Source: Solanum dulcamara
Taxonomy: Eukaryota > Streptophyta > Magnoliopsida > Solanales > Solanaceae
DNA: 64,000 nucleotides
Direction of reading: 5' to 3'
NCBI RefSeq assembly: GCF_947179165.1
Contig: NC_077245.1
Span: forward strand, 22,729,740 to 22,793,739
Shown: positions 1-12,110 of the stretch, one piece after another
Numbering within the stretch: the stretch's first letter is position 1
Layout: each line of letters begins with the position of its first letter
Notes under the pieces: model-generated
Database searches by the model: none
Told to the model about the DNA's origin: nothing
Seen by the model: the letters and a program-made list of their open reading frames with translations, nothing else
Translations under genes and position numbers: made by a program

Positions 1-582
1 ATGGATTAGATTATGGCGTAAAAAGAGAATAAAGAATAAAATAATTTGAAAAAAATAAATGAACAAAAATGTACAAAAATAAAAAAAATGACAAAAAAAG
101 GAAATAGAGAAAACAAAAACGAATAAGGAAATAAATGAGAAAAAAAAAGAAAAGAAAAGAAGTATATAAAATAAGTATTGAGAATAATTAAATTATTGTG
201 TAGAAAAAAAAAAGAAAAAAAGATTTTAAAAAAATTAAATGAATAAACAAGCATAAAAAAGAAAAAAGAAGACGTAGAAAAATAAAAAAGCAAAAGAATT
301 AAAAAGGAACTAAATAACTAAAGGTACAAGGAAAATGGGCATTTTCTTTAATTAGTTAGGGGACATAATTATAAGAAGGTATATGTTTGTAAATAGTTTA
401 CTTTTATGGGGCATAAACTTAGTTTTCCCCTGTATAAGTAGTCATTCGACACTTTTGATTTTCAGAATTTAGCCAGTTTTCTTCTTCTTCATCCTTAAGC
501 TTCCACTATCCTTCTTCATCGTCTTCTTCATTCTTCTTCTACTATTGCTTCTCCTTCTATTTCTTCTGCTTCTACTTCTCTT
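1..582. other. AT-rich flank ending in a TTC-rich tract
   Basis: No gene is visible. Positions 1-300 are almost pure A/T with A-rich runs. Positions 478-582 are a pyrimidine tract of imperfect TTC/CTT triplets. The same kind of tract resumes at 12975-13035, on the other side of the hAT element that starts at 583, so the two tracts look like halves of one microsatellite split by the insertion. Confidence 0.6.
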
Positions 583-1089
583 CAGTGGTAGAGCCATAAT
601 TTTCATCAAGGGTGTTCATACTTTAGGACAAGTAATAAAAAAAGCATATAAATGATCAAATTACTAAGATTGGCTACAAAATAGTCATAACTCATCTCAT
701 AAATGGGTTGGTTTCTTCAAGTAACCACTAAGTATTAGCATACAATATTTTTGTGTATAAATTCATGGCAAGAAGTCAAGAACATGCATTACCTTGTCCT
801 TGACCTCTAGGTTGAATTTTTGATCTCTATATAGTGTTCCAAGTTGTTCATACTCTTTCCCTATTCAATATCAAGTTAACCAACTATCCAAAATAAAAAA
901 TCTTTAAACAAAAAATTACAAAATCAATGGATAAACTAAAGAAGATGAAGTAGGACAAATATATTAATTGATAGCTTCATATACAAAAATATGTTAACTA
1001 GTAACTATAATGGCACTCGACGACACTTCATCTCTTGAAATGTTTTCATAATACACTAATTAGAAATATCTTTAAATACTTTTTTTATT

Positions 1090-1608
1090 TTACAAAAGGC
1101 ACTATGCAACCATATAAAAATTCATCATCCATTAATTCCTCAAATCATTTTTGATAAACATCATTACATAAAAAATTCTTTCAAATATTGCATGGCAACG
1201 AATAGAAGCAAAGTAAAGTTCACTAAAAGAAATACAAGAGAATAGTTTAAATGCTTTTTTGTCTCAACTAACTTTATTTAAAGTTCCCCAAGTTCACTCA
1301 AATTGGAGAATCTTTTATCAATATCACAAACATCAATAATGCAATTAACAAGTTGATTCTTAAGAGCTCTCATGTTGAATCTATCAAAGTCATCAGGATA
1401 TAATTCAGTCATTCTCATTATCTTTTTTTTATGTTAAAACTAGAAAATGAATCAATTGGATTCAAGCAAGCTACTCCAATAAGAAAATAACTTGTCACCT
1501 CATTAAAATAGTCATCAAGTTCTTACTGCTGTCAATCAATGATTTTTATAAAACACATCCACACGATAATGGTGTAAAATAGTATAGGCAACTACTTTAC
1601 GACATGAT
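1090..1608 (-). pseudogene. hAT transposase relic, C-terminal part with dimerisation domain
   Basis: Minus-strand translation across several frames gives, in order, LHHYRVDVFYK-like sequence near 1560-1600, FNEVTSYFLIGVACLNPIDS near 1460-1510, a TELYPDDFDRFNMRALKNQL stretch near 1340-1420, and an IKNDLRN/MDDEFLYGC stretch near 1100-1170. This is the order seen in the RNase-H-like end and hAT dimerisation domain of ZMYM1/TTF-type hAT transposases. The reading is broken by frameshifts and by a stop after the LSELGEL stretch near 1290. About 120 codons expected between this piece and the N-terminal piece at 10662 are absent from the window, so the intervening insertion was accompanied by loss of target sequence. 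Confidence 0.8.
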
Positions 1609-1609
1609 T

Positions 1610-4600
1610 TTTAAGAGTTGGCATATAGATCACCATAATTGGGTAATGGAATATCATGCTTGATACAAAATGTCAGGAATCGAAATCGAATAACACAAGA
1701 TATTCCTTCCATAGTGTCCATAACACACATTTTCATTTGTTTGTTTCACCATCAACCAGTTTGGTCTCATCACAATCATAGACATACTCGATTTATCAAC
1801 TTCCTCATACCCTTTCAAAGCTCCACTGAAGTCAACACTCTCAATACTACCAGAACGTCATAGTCATACTGGCCAGATACTTTACCCTCAAACCGTTATT
1901 AGTATCCGGGTATTCTTAGCAACATATGGTTGTCTCCCAATTTTGAACTATGGTCTGCTCTCTTTACATTTAAGCATTCCACGACAGGTACGGGTCCAAC
2001 CCAATTGCTAATAATTTAAATTTTTGAATCTCATAGTACTTTTCCATTGAGATAAAATTGTTTAAGCACGACCGATAACAATTTCATGCAATCCTTCACT
2101 TACCCAGTTTCAACTACTATTCAACCCATCATATTCTCGTGCCAAACTTAAAAAAATTCTTGGTCACCCTAATAGTTCTGCATATCATGGGCACATAACC
2201 TCTATTTATCACTAATTATCTATGTAACGCATTATCATAGTCTTGATAGTACCATCAATAGAGTTATCAATCCAGCTCAAGATCTTCAATATCCAAATAG
2301 AACTATAAGTCCTTCTTGTGGAGCATCCATAAGTCAGCTACCATAATTTGAACAATCCGACCCAAATCAAAAATGCATAACCTCTCATACATCACTGTTT
2401 ATCACCAACACCAAAACCAGGTGTTCAGAAGGTAGCTGATAACCCATCATACATCTGTGTTGAACCAGTCCACCTTGCATTGTCATATCTAATCTCACAG
2501 GCAAAAATTCATACCATCCTCAACCTTGAACTAAGGTTTTACACGTGATATCTTATTTTTTCACACCTCTTAACTTGTACCCATTGCGCAAGACTCATGT
2601 TTCTTTTCGTAACTCATTTATCATTATTTTTCCTTAGCAAAAACATCCACGGCATAATACCTTTTAACTTAAATCAAACTTCTGGAATGAAACTTCATCG
2701 AATCCTTTTACTTTCAAAAGTAATAAACTCTATAACTCAAACCATGCACAAATCCTTCCAAAGGCTCGAAGATCGACACAACTAATGGTTTCATACCTTG
2801 ACAAAAACCCAATTACTACGAATGCAGACTTACAATGCAACACCTGAATTCGATTCAAACCAAGTAAATTAGTCCATACCTCAAAGATATTATGAAATCA
2901 CACACCTTAGCTTATCATTATGCATTTATCCATAAATCTTACTATGTCCCTCATTAGGAATCCAAACCGTGTCGGTTGTCAAACTAGAAATCACTATTGA
3001 ACTAACCACAACACTAGAGACGAATGTCAGTAGGTTCCACACTCAAAGCATGCTCAACTCGATAGATGAACACTAGATACTATTTCCATAACCAGAGCAA
3101 GACAGATGAAGCCACATGTCAAATTACATCGCATTAAATTTTTATAAGTTTAAATCCTTTCAATTCTACTAGAGTTTTTTCCAACAAATCATACACGCTC
3201 CATGCAACTATGCTACCTATCACGCAGTACAACCCACAACCTTAGATACCCACAAGTCATTCTTATCATACTGTGTCTTTTTAATCGAAAACCCTTATTA
3301 TATAGATGTATTCTAATCATGAAATGTCCCAAACTCTTATTACCATGTTCAGTAACCTTGAGATCATCTCAAAATAAACCATATATTCCATAGGATATCT
3401 TAAACCCAATTATGCTAACCAAATTCAACTTATCAACCCAATTTAATCGTATTTTCTCACTAACACCCCTAACTGCCTTCACACAGGTATACTTATTGGA
3501 ACTTTCTCTTCCCGCGCCTTATTATTTCATTATCAGTCTACTCCTTCTAGCTTATCATGAAGTCGTTAGTCCTCAATATAATCATGTCAACCCAAGTGTC
3601 ATACTTCACTGAGGAGACAAGACAAGATCAATTCACTCAATCCACCACTATAACTTTTCTTATAATGAATGCTTAACACAAGCTTTTATAGTAACAACCA
3701 CTTGATTTCTCAATCGAGAATGCAATATCAAACCTCATTACCAGAGTAGGTGAAGCAGCTGACAATTCCTTAGATGTCTCCACTTCCATATATCACTAGT
3801 ACCACACCATGAACATCTGCTAGATCCACCACTTTATCACATCATATCCATTGAGAAAATCGTACCTAAATAGACCGCACGTTTATACTCATTAAATAGT
3901 TGCAAAACATCACCAAAGTATTTTAGCTTCCAACCGAAAAAGATATGCACCATTCCGTAAGTCATGTCAATAGCAGAAGCAACATAGCCCATAACCCTAA
4001 CCAAGAAATACAAGTATCGTCATAGCAGTCGTATTATGACCCTTTCTGATAAACATCAATCCTATAAAATTATTGTAGAAATTTTGATCTCGATTAGCAC
4101 AACGTCATCATCATAATTCACCATACAACCCATTCCTTTTTGACGAACTTCACAGGCTGTAATCTCCAAGGTCACAGTGCTTATAACCTAGTCACTCTCT
4201 TCATTATACCATTCTTAATAGTTAAACCACTTTAAATATCATATAAGTCACACAAGCACTATTCTCCCTATTGAATAATTGACCGAAAGGGCAATACATT
4301 CATCAAGACCTTCAACCATCGTTCATCCTTAAATACCATATCTTCAAAATATTTCTCTAAACTACAACCTTACTCTGCCTTTTCGAATCACAAAGCATTC
4401 CAAGTTTGACCACACACCCCTTTTTGTAAATACATCATTTTTGCCTTAATACCATACCCAACACTCAGACCAAGCGATGACATCTCAACTATATGAACGC
4501 AGGATCGATCACGAATCATCACTTTAAGTGAGAGGACAGAGTGAAGCGATAGAAATTAGATCAGGATCAAGGACGTACAATAGAGGATCAAGAAGTAAAG

Positions 4601-4711
4601 ATCTTTCCTAACAGTCTTCATAGCCTCTCGAAGATTAGTACAAATGTCTCGGTACCAATCCTCAAGATTTTACGTAGAATTGGTTTGTATATGTGATACC
4701 TATGAACCTGG
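1610..4711 (-). other. Internal region of the gypsy-like derivative, non-coding
   Basis: This 3.1-kb stretch follows the primer-binding site on the minus strand. It contains the leader (4450-4711) and then sequence with no recognisable retroelement protein in any frame. The block 1665-2593 is repeated at 7853-8765. The open frames at 2597-3612 are short and lack domain-like composition. I cannot assign a function beyond a retroelement-internal spacer. Confidence 0.6.
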
Positions 4712-4724
4712 GGATCTGATACCA
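4712..4724 (-). other. Primer-binding site, tRNA-Met type
   Basis: The minus strand reads TGGTATCAGATCC a few bases past the LTR end, matching the usual plant gypsy primer-binding site TGGTATCAGAGCC except at one base. It fixes the orientation of the LTR at 4728-6909 and shows that internal sequence lies to its left. Confidence 0.8.
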
Positions 4725-4727
4725 TTT

Positions 4728-6909
4728 TATCATGACTCGAAACATGGTGTGATGGCATGTGTCCTTTCCCACCAAATAAGCCAATATTTACGGAGAATAA
4801 AGCAAAAACAGTCTAAATAAGTAAGTAATAAAAAAAAGTCTTTCAAATTAAATACCCTCAAATATTGATTGTCACATTTACAAATTGCTAAAGAAAATAA
4901 AATTGAAATGAAGTACAAGTCTCGATATGTCTTCAACTCTCAAATAGAGTAAATCATAAAAGTACAGAAAAATCTAAGAGTATATTGAATGTCAGTAGCT
5001 ACCTCTCCCAGACTCCTAAAAGCATCAAATAATCAGAAGAAAATGATGATCAAAGTCCAGGCTCAGAACCTACACAAGTGTAGAAGCAAGGGTGGGTACC
5101 AAATAATATGGTATCCAGCAAGCTAACTAGCAAAAGTAAATAAATCTTATAGGATACATGAACTCCTTTCCAACCGAAACCATCCTCTGTAACTATAACC
5201 TGCACAGAAATTAGCCCAACCTAAAAGTTCATACTAAACAGATCAATAAGGTTCAGATCACAGCTCAATATCACAAGATATAACATATAAATATTCACAA
5301 GTCACATAAAAGCATCAAGTCTATCACATACAGATATGTAGAACATGTATATGCACACTCAATGATCATGCATGTGTACAATTGCCGGCAAAGACCTCGA
5401 TATGATAATCTCTGACTGGAAGACCTTGGAAATATAATTCCACCAGAAATGACCTCGACAATATAATCCCGTCACAAATGACATTGGCAATATAATTTCG
5501 CTGAAAATGACCTCGATAGTATAATTCTACCGAAAATGGCCTCGGTAGTATAATCCCACTGGAAATTACCTCGGCAATATAATCCCGTTGGAAATGACCT
5601 CAACAATATAATTTTACCGAAAATGACCTTGGCAATATCATTTCTCTAATCGGGCCGAAACTCACCTAAAATATCCGAAAAATCCAATTCCAAAAACGAG
5701 CAGAAAATGTCGGAAACCTTTACATGAACAACATCCTCAAAGTATTTGGGATCTACTAGTGAAAACGGAAGTGAATTCAGACTTAAAACGAGCTTACAAT
5801 CATCAAAACATTCAAACTAATCAAGTTCTTGAAAACCCCACTTTCCTTTACTCCAAATCCCCAAATTTTTTGTTAAAATCAAAAATTAATAAATGGGTAA
5901 TCAAGATTTGAAATTAAATTAACCTCAAAATCTCCTCTGAAAATTGCCTCTCCGAGCTCTAAAATCACCAAAAATGGTGAAAAATACGCTAAATCTCATC
6001 TTTACAATATTCACGGGTCAAATTTACTCTCCGCGAACGCAGATCGCTAACTCTGCGACTGCGGAGACTGATGTAGCAACCCTCCGCGAAGGCGGTCTCC
6101 ACTTCGCAAAAGTGGAGAATAGGAATCCTACACTTTGCAAATGCGGCCAAGGCACGCGAAAGCGGAGAAGGAATTCCTTTCCCTCCTTGAATGCAACCAA
6201 GGGTTCGCAAACGCGAAGAAGAAACTCCCAGACACCAAATAATAGCAACTCCATAATTCTCAAAATCTCGGAATCAACCCTCGAGATTCTTTCGGATCTC
6301 GAGCACAAAAACTTTATATGCAACCCTACTAATTTTGATGTTTTGTACTCAATGAAACCATCAGAATTAGAATTCGAGGCCTCCTTGATCCGAAAATTTA
6401 TAAGTCACAACTAAACTAATTTTAAACCTCAAAAAGACCAAAATACCCTCGAAGCTTCTGAAAAATATACAAGAGCTCTTCCTAGGCCTAAAATCACCCC
6501 TCGAATCCAACGTAGTGGTTGGAATTCAATTCCAAACATCCGATCCCCAAACGTTGACAAAAATCAATCCAATAGCCAAAAACTCAAATATTTCCAACTT
6601 CACACCTCAAATCCACGATACAACCTCGAATATGATTTCGTCAACTCTCCTAGACCAATTTCAACATTCCAGAACTAATGGAATCGATGGAATTTCATTT
6701 CAAGACTCGAAACTTTGAATGACCTTCAATACCACTTTTAAATCATTTTAAACCTCTAAAACTCAAAGTTTTCCAAAAATCTCAACTTTTCAAGAAAAAC
6801 CACGAAACCGACATCAGATATCAATCAAATATGACTCAGGGAAACTACTGAGAAGGGTAAAATAGTCTTTTTATGAAATTTTCTAAAAATTACTTTTAAG
6901 GTCATTACA
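4728..6909 (-). repeat. LTR of the gypsy-like derivative, full length
   Basis: On the minus strand this 2.18-kb LTR runs from TGTAATGACC (ending at plus position 6909) to GTCATGATA (plus 4728-4736); the terminal CA has become TA. On its 5' side (plus 6910-6950) is a purine-rich GTTCGAGGACGAA stretch of the kind that precedes 3' LTRs in this group, and a primer-binding site lies on its other side, so it behaves as both a 3' and a 5' LTR. It contains the 29-bp repeats at 5385-5650 and a CG-rich patch of GCGAATGCGG-like words at 6020-6210 in otherwise AT-rich sequence. The 156-residue open frame at 5944-6414 lies over that patch and has no recognisable domain. Confidence 0.8.
5385..5650. repeat. 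29-bp tandem repeat array inside the LTR
   Basis: About nine degenerate copies of a 29-bp unit, roughly ATGACCTCGGCAATATAAT followed by CCCGTCGAAA. Unit length was counted directly between successive ATGACCTCG words. The array is shared with the truncated LTR copy at 8768-9045. Confidence 0.85.
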
Positions 6910-8767
6910 TCATCCACCACTAAAATCATATTCGTCCTCGAACATAAAGTAAAAGTAGAAGAAGAATACTTGCCGCTACCAAGAGTTCAAGACATAACCT
7001 CCAAGTTTGGTATTTGTATTCACTAAGTAAACCCATCTTTAGATCATATCATCAGAAACCACCACCAAACTGAACATTCAAATCAAACTATGGTGTATCT
7101 ACAAGTCATGAGTAATTCTAAGTCACAGACTATCCCATGGACAATCTAAATCGAAATCCTCTAACTATAGCATAACCATCAGGACAAATCTTTCATCTCA
7201 TAACCACGAGAGGATTTTGAATCAATAGTCACAAAAATCAGGGTGAGCCTGAATTAGCCACCCCCACTTATAACACACCAACCATCACATACTCAAGCAA
7301 AATCCTATTTTCACAGCTAAATTTCCCCACACACTTAAGTTATACAACTCTTATTCCCAAACATCGGCTACTGATCACAGGGAAATCAAATTTATCTGAC
7401 CAAAAGAATGAAATGGCCAAGAAATCATCTAGCAAGAGATAACTTTAAGCACACAAAATCTCAGACAACACTATCAAATTCCCAAATCAATAGCTATGAT
7501 TATAAACAATCCCTCAGAGCGATAACTCTAAGCCCAACGATCCCTCATATTCAATTATACATAACTGAAACATGAACTCAATGACGAGATGCATAATAAG
7601 ACTTCCCATCAGTGCACATGTATATGGTAGCTTTTCTATAAGTTTCCATAAACCTTCAACCATCCCAAGGCAACACCAAATCCATCATATCTAAACTGAC
7701 CAAACCTGCACAAACATCTTACCCTATCAAGAGGGCATGGATCGATACATCCGATCCGCCACTAAAAATCCATCCACGAAACTGAAAACATGCATAGTCA
7801 TAGATAGGAAATCATACTCCAAAACCATGCCTGAAAAAAGTAGGTGGTACATGAGAATTTCCGGAACCGAAGTCGAATAACACAAGATATTCCTTCCATA
7901 GTATCCATAACACACACTTTCATCTGTCTAACTTCATTATCAACCAGTCTGGTCTCATAACAATCATAAACACACTCGATTTATCAACTTCCTCACGCTA
8001 TTTTAGAGCTCCACTGAAATCAACACTATCAGTACTACAAGAAGTCATAGTCACAGCGGCCGGTTACTTTACCCTAAAACCGTCACTAGTATCCGAGTAT
8101 TCTTAGCAACATATTGATGTCTCCCAATTTTGAACTGTGGTCCTCTCTCCTTCCATGTAAGCATTCCACGACAAGTACGACTCCCACCCAATTGATAATA
8201 ATCCAAATTTATGAATTTTATAGTAATTTCCCATTGAGATAAAATTGTTGAATCACAACCGATAACAATTCCAAGCAATCATTCACTTACCCAGTTTCAA
8301 CCACTATTCAACCTATCATATACCTCGTGCCAAACTTAAAGAAATTCTTGGTCAGCCTAATAATTCTGCATATCATGGGCAGATAACCTCTATTTATCAC
8401 GAATTATCTATGTAACACATTACCATAGTCTGGGTAGTCCCATCAATAGAGTTAGAAATCCAGCTCAAGATCTTCAATAACCAAATAGAACTATAAGTCC
8501 TTCTTGCGGAGCATCCATAAGTCACCTACCATAATATGAACAATCCGACCCACATCAAAAACGCATAACCTCTCATACATCACTGTTTATCACCAACACC
8601 AAAATCAGGTGTTCAGAAGGAAGTTGATGGCCCATCATATATCTGTGCTAAACCATTTCACCTTGCATTTTCATATCTAAGATCAAAACAAAAATCCATA
8701 CCATCCTCAACCTTGAACTAAGGTTTTACACATGATATATTATTTCTTCACACCTCTTAACTTGTAC
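6910..8767 (-). other. Second internal segment of the gypsy-like derivative
   Basis: It joins the polypurine side of the full LTR at 6910 to the deletion junction at about 8767. The part 7853-8765 is a copy of 1665-2593. The rest, 6930-7850, has no recognisable coding content. The junction at 8760-8770 fuses sequence equivalent to 2593 with sequence equivalent to about 5390 across a short ATTG-like microhomology, removing about 2.8 kb relative to the left copy: the LTR end, primer-binding site and leader. Confidence 0.65.
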
Positions 8768-9045
8768 CCATTGGCAATACAATTCTGCCGGAAATGACCT
8801 CGACAATATAATTCCATCAAAAATGACATCGGCAATATAATTCCACCAAAAATGACCTCGATAGTATAATTCCACCAGAAATAACCTAGACAATATAATC
8901 CTACCGGAAATGACCTCAGCAATATAATTTTGTCGAAAATAACCTCGACAATATAATCTCGTTAGAAATGACCTCGATAATATAATTCTGCCGAAAATAA
9001 CCTCGATAATATAATATCTCTGACCGAAAATAACCTCGATCTCAC
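8768..9045. repeat. 29-bp tandem repeat array, second copy
   Basis: The same 29-bp unit as at 5385-5650, again about nine copies, with independent point changes between the two arrays. Confidence 0.85.
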
Positions 9046-10661
9046 AATCATATACCTCTCATCATAGTGTTTCAGAACTAATGCAAACAACATGCTCACA
9101 CGTTAATGATGAATAATCAATTATAACAAACCGCAATCATAATTAGACTATCAAGTATTTCATCAAATACACATACATATCTAGATCACGGTAAGTAATA
9201 TTCAATTCTCAATAATAACACACATAATTTTTTATTAAACCCCATTAATTCATTTTAGATTAGTTCATATCATAATTCAACCCGTAACCTCATCCCCATT
9301 ATGCCCCAACACATATACAATGAGATATTTGGGATTCTAAAAGATTTACAGAGTTTTAAGACTCTACTTGCCTTAGTCAATATGCGATTGTTCAATCCAC
9401 GTGAGCCTTTCCCTTATGAATGTACTTCGAATCACCACAATCTATGCAAATACGAATCTCAAATCAAAATATGGAACCATCGACACCCAAATTATATTTT
9501 TGAAAATCAGGCTGAAACTAACTTGAAATGCCTGAAAAACCCAATTCCAAAAATGAGTAGAAAATTCCAAAAACTTTTATATGAACAACATCCTCAAAGT
9601 ATTTGGGATCTACTAGTAAAAACGGAAGTGAATTAGAACTTAAAACGATCTCACAATTATCAAACATTGAAACTAATCAAGTTCTTGAAAACCCCACTTT
9701 CCTTTACTCAAAATCCCCAAATTTCATGTTAAAATCCGAAGTTAATCAATGGGTAATCACATTTGAAGTTAAAATCACTTACCCCCAACGTTTCCCCGTA
9801 AAATCTTCTCTAAAAATCGCCTCTCCGAACTCCAAAATCACCAAAAATGGTGAAAATAGGCTAAATCCCATCTTTACACTGTTTAGGGGTCAAATTTACT
9901 CTCCCTGAATGCGGATCACTAACTCCGAGAACATGGAGATTGATGCAGCAACCCTCCGCGAATGCAGAGAATAGGAATCCTGCACTTCGCGAACACGGAG
10001 AAGAAACTCCTAGACACCAGATGACAACATCTCCACAATTCTCAAAATCTCAGAATCAATCCTCAAGATTTATTCGAAATCCCGAGCACACAAACTTTAT
10101 ATACAACCCTATTAATTTTGATGTTTCAAACTCAATGGACATCGAGATTCAAATTCGAGACCACCTTGACCCGAAACTCGGTAAATCGAAACTAAACAAA
10201 TTTCAAACCTCAAAGAGACCAAAATGCCCTCAAAGCTTCCAAAAAATATACAGGAGCTCTCTATAGTCCTAAAATCACCCTCCAAATCCAACAGAGTTGT
10301 CGGAATTCAATTCTGAGCATTTGATTCTCAAATATTGACCAAAGTCAACCCTATGGCCAAAAACTCAAAAATTTCCAACTTTACACCTCAAATCCACGAA
10401 ACAACCCCGAATATGATTCCATCAAAATTTATGGAATCGATGGAATTTCGTTTTGAGACTCGAAATTCTGAATGACCTCTAATACAACTTTTAAGTCATT
10501 TTAAATCTTATAAACTCAAAGTTTACAAAAATCTCAACTTTTCAACAAAAATCATGAAATCAACATCAGATATCAATCAAATATGACTCAAAAAAACTAC
10601 CAAGAGAGGTAAAATTATCTTTTTATAAAAACTTTTAAAAATGACCTTCAGGGTCTTTACA
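8768..10661 (-). repeat. Truncated 5' LTR of the gypsy-like derivative
   Basis: Homologous to 5390-6909. The minus strand begins TGTAAAGACCCTG at plus 10661 and runs to the 29-bp array, where a deletion has removed the LTR's last ~660 bp. It includes a shorter CG-rich patch at 9905-9990. Its outer end touches hAT transposase coding sequence directly. Confidence 0.75.
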
Positions 10662-12110
10662 ACAATAGAGTCAAAGCTACTAATAAAATTTTCAAATGAC
10701 TTGTAGTGAGATGCCCAACGAGTATTACCGGCTTTAATAAGACCAAGTTCTTGATTCAATCCTCTAAGCGTTTCTAGTTCATCCATATCCAATGTCTCTC
10801 AGAGTTTTTTTTAGCTTCTCAAAATTCATTCACATATTTAAAAGAATCTCCGAATACATTTGAAATATTTGAAACCTATAGTACAAGTTCTCCAAATTGA
10901 ACACGATATTTAGAAACCGCGGCAAGAGTCAATTGAAGACGATGAGAAAAACAATGAACATAATGAACCGATTTACTTTCTTGTCTAATCAACATTTTAA
11001 GACTACCTAGCTCACCTTGCATATTGCTTGCCCCATCGTAACATTATTCAAGAACATAAGAAAAAGTCAAAGAATGGTGAGCAAGAACATCCATAATTGA
11101 TTTCTTTAGAGATAAAACACTGATATCTCTAGCATGAACAAGTCCAATAAAAGCCTCCATCACACAAAAAAGAATTGTCAACATATCATAGATAAATAGT
11201 CATTTGCTCTTTGCGTGATACGTCTTTAGATTCATCAACCAATAGAGCAAATTTTTCACCATTTATATCTTGTATTATAGCCTTAATCAGTTCAATCTTA
11301 CACAAAGTCAGAATCTCTTTCAATAACATGAGAAATTATTTTATTATTTTTTTGAATATTTTTCTAACCCAAAAGGTTTAATTTCATCACATCTAGCAGT
11401 ATACCAAGAAAGAACTTCAAGAAAATTACCCTTGTTCAATGATGATTCACTCTCATCATGACCACAGAGTGCAAAATCTTGATTTAAGAGAAGTCTTACC
11501 ACATCGATTAAAGCGTTTAAACGAATTCGATATTCATGCTTACTTTTATCATCCAACTTGAAAAATTCAACCTGAATGGATTGTTGTTCTTGAATTAGAT
11601 CTTCACACTTTCTTTTGGATTGATTATGAATTTTATTCGATTGACCAATATGTGTAGCAAAACTATTCTTTCTATATCAATTTCTAAACCCTTTAGTCAA
11701 AAATACATTACCACCATCTTGATGAATGCTTTCTCCTTTAAATAAATAACAAGGTAAACAATAAGCAACATCTGCACTAGTACTGTATTCCAACCAATCA
11801 GGATATTCATCAAACCACGAACAAACAAAATGAAATGGTGTTTCAAAATAGTCAATTCGAGAGAATTGATGAGTCTGAAGTTGGCAAGGACGTTTTATAA
11901 TATATATGCATTCTTTATTTCATCACAAATGTTTATAGATAATTCAAAATTGAAGTTCTGCAGCTGGATCAACCTTTAGATCATTCACATCAAAGTTATC
12001 TCTGAGAAGAGTGGTATTTCTATTTGTTCAACATTTTCATCTTGGCATAGTTGATTTTGAAATCGAGACGCTGAACTTTTTTTGGGTACTCTACGAAAAT
12101 ATTTCTCCAA
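10662..12110 (-). pseudogene. hAT transposase relic, N-terminal and middle part (TTF zinc finger, DUF4371-like)
   Basis: Read from 12110 leftwards on the minus strand, the translation starts with EKYFRRVPKKSSASR (the expected ATG has become TTG). It continues through a TTF-type zinc-finger region near 11680-11900, with HFVCSWFDEYPDWLEYS and VAYCLPCYLF, both typical of this family. The DUF4371 segment HDESESSLNKGNFLEVLSWY lies at 11400-11470. The piece ends with RGLNQELGLIKAGNTRWASH and SFENFISSFDSIV at 10662-10770. Several frameshifts separate these blocks. It abuts the LTR end at 10661 exactly where the coding sequence stops. Confidence 0.85.

Larger units (their letters stand above)
1610..10661 (-). 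mobile_element. Gypsy-type retroelement cluster without coding capacity, LTR-internal-LTR-internal
   Basis: Read on the minus strand the order is: truncated LTR (10661 to 8768), internal segment (8767 to 6910), full LTR (6909 to 4728), primer-binding site, then a second internal segment down to about 1610. The two internal segments share a block: 1665-2593 matches 7853-8765 closely. I see no gag, RT or integrase motifs on either strand, so it resembles a non-coding LARD-type derivative. The leader after the primer-binding site (4450-4711) is like that of the Tekay element at 51890-52090, including the phrase for ATCTTCGAGAGGCTAT, which places it near Tekay. The missing left LTR, together with the missing hAT codons, suggests one deletion at about 1610. 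Confidence 0.7.

Noticed and set aside
6..293. Phe-rich 95-codon minus-strand frame
   Set aside because: Product of A-rich runs on the plus strand; low complexity.
1671..1680. TGTCAGGAAT taken as the left end of an LTR with duplication ACAAA/ACAAT
   Set aside because: Similarity to the second copy (7853 onward) continues across this point and the duplication is offset by one base; it is internal sequence.
5385..5650. Regular 29-bp repeats that look CRISPR-like at first sight
   Set aside because: The units are contiguous with no spacers, degenerate, and lie inside a plant LTR; this is a minisatellite.
5944..6414. 156-codon open frame
   Set aside because: It covers the CG-rich patch of an LTR; no domain, and overlapping frames on the other strand are also open there.
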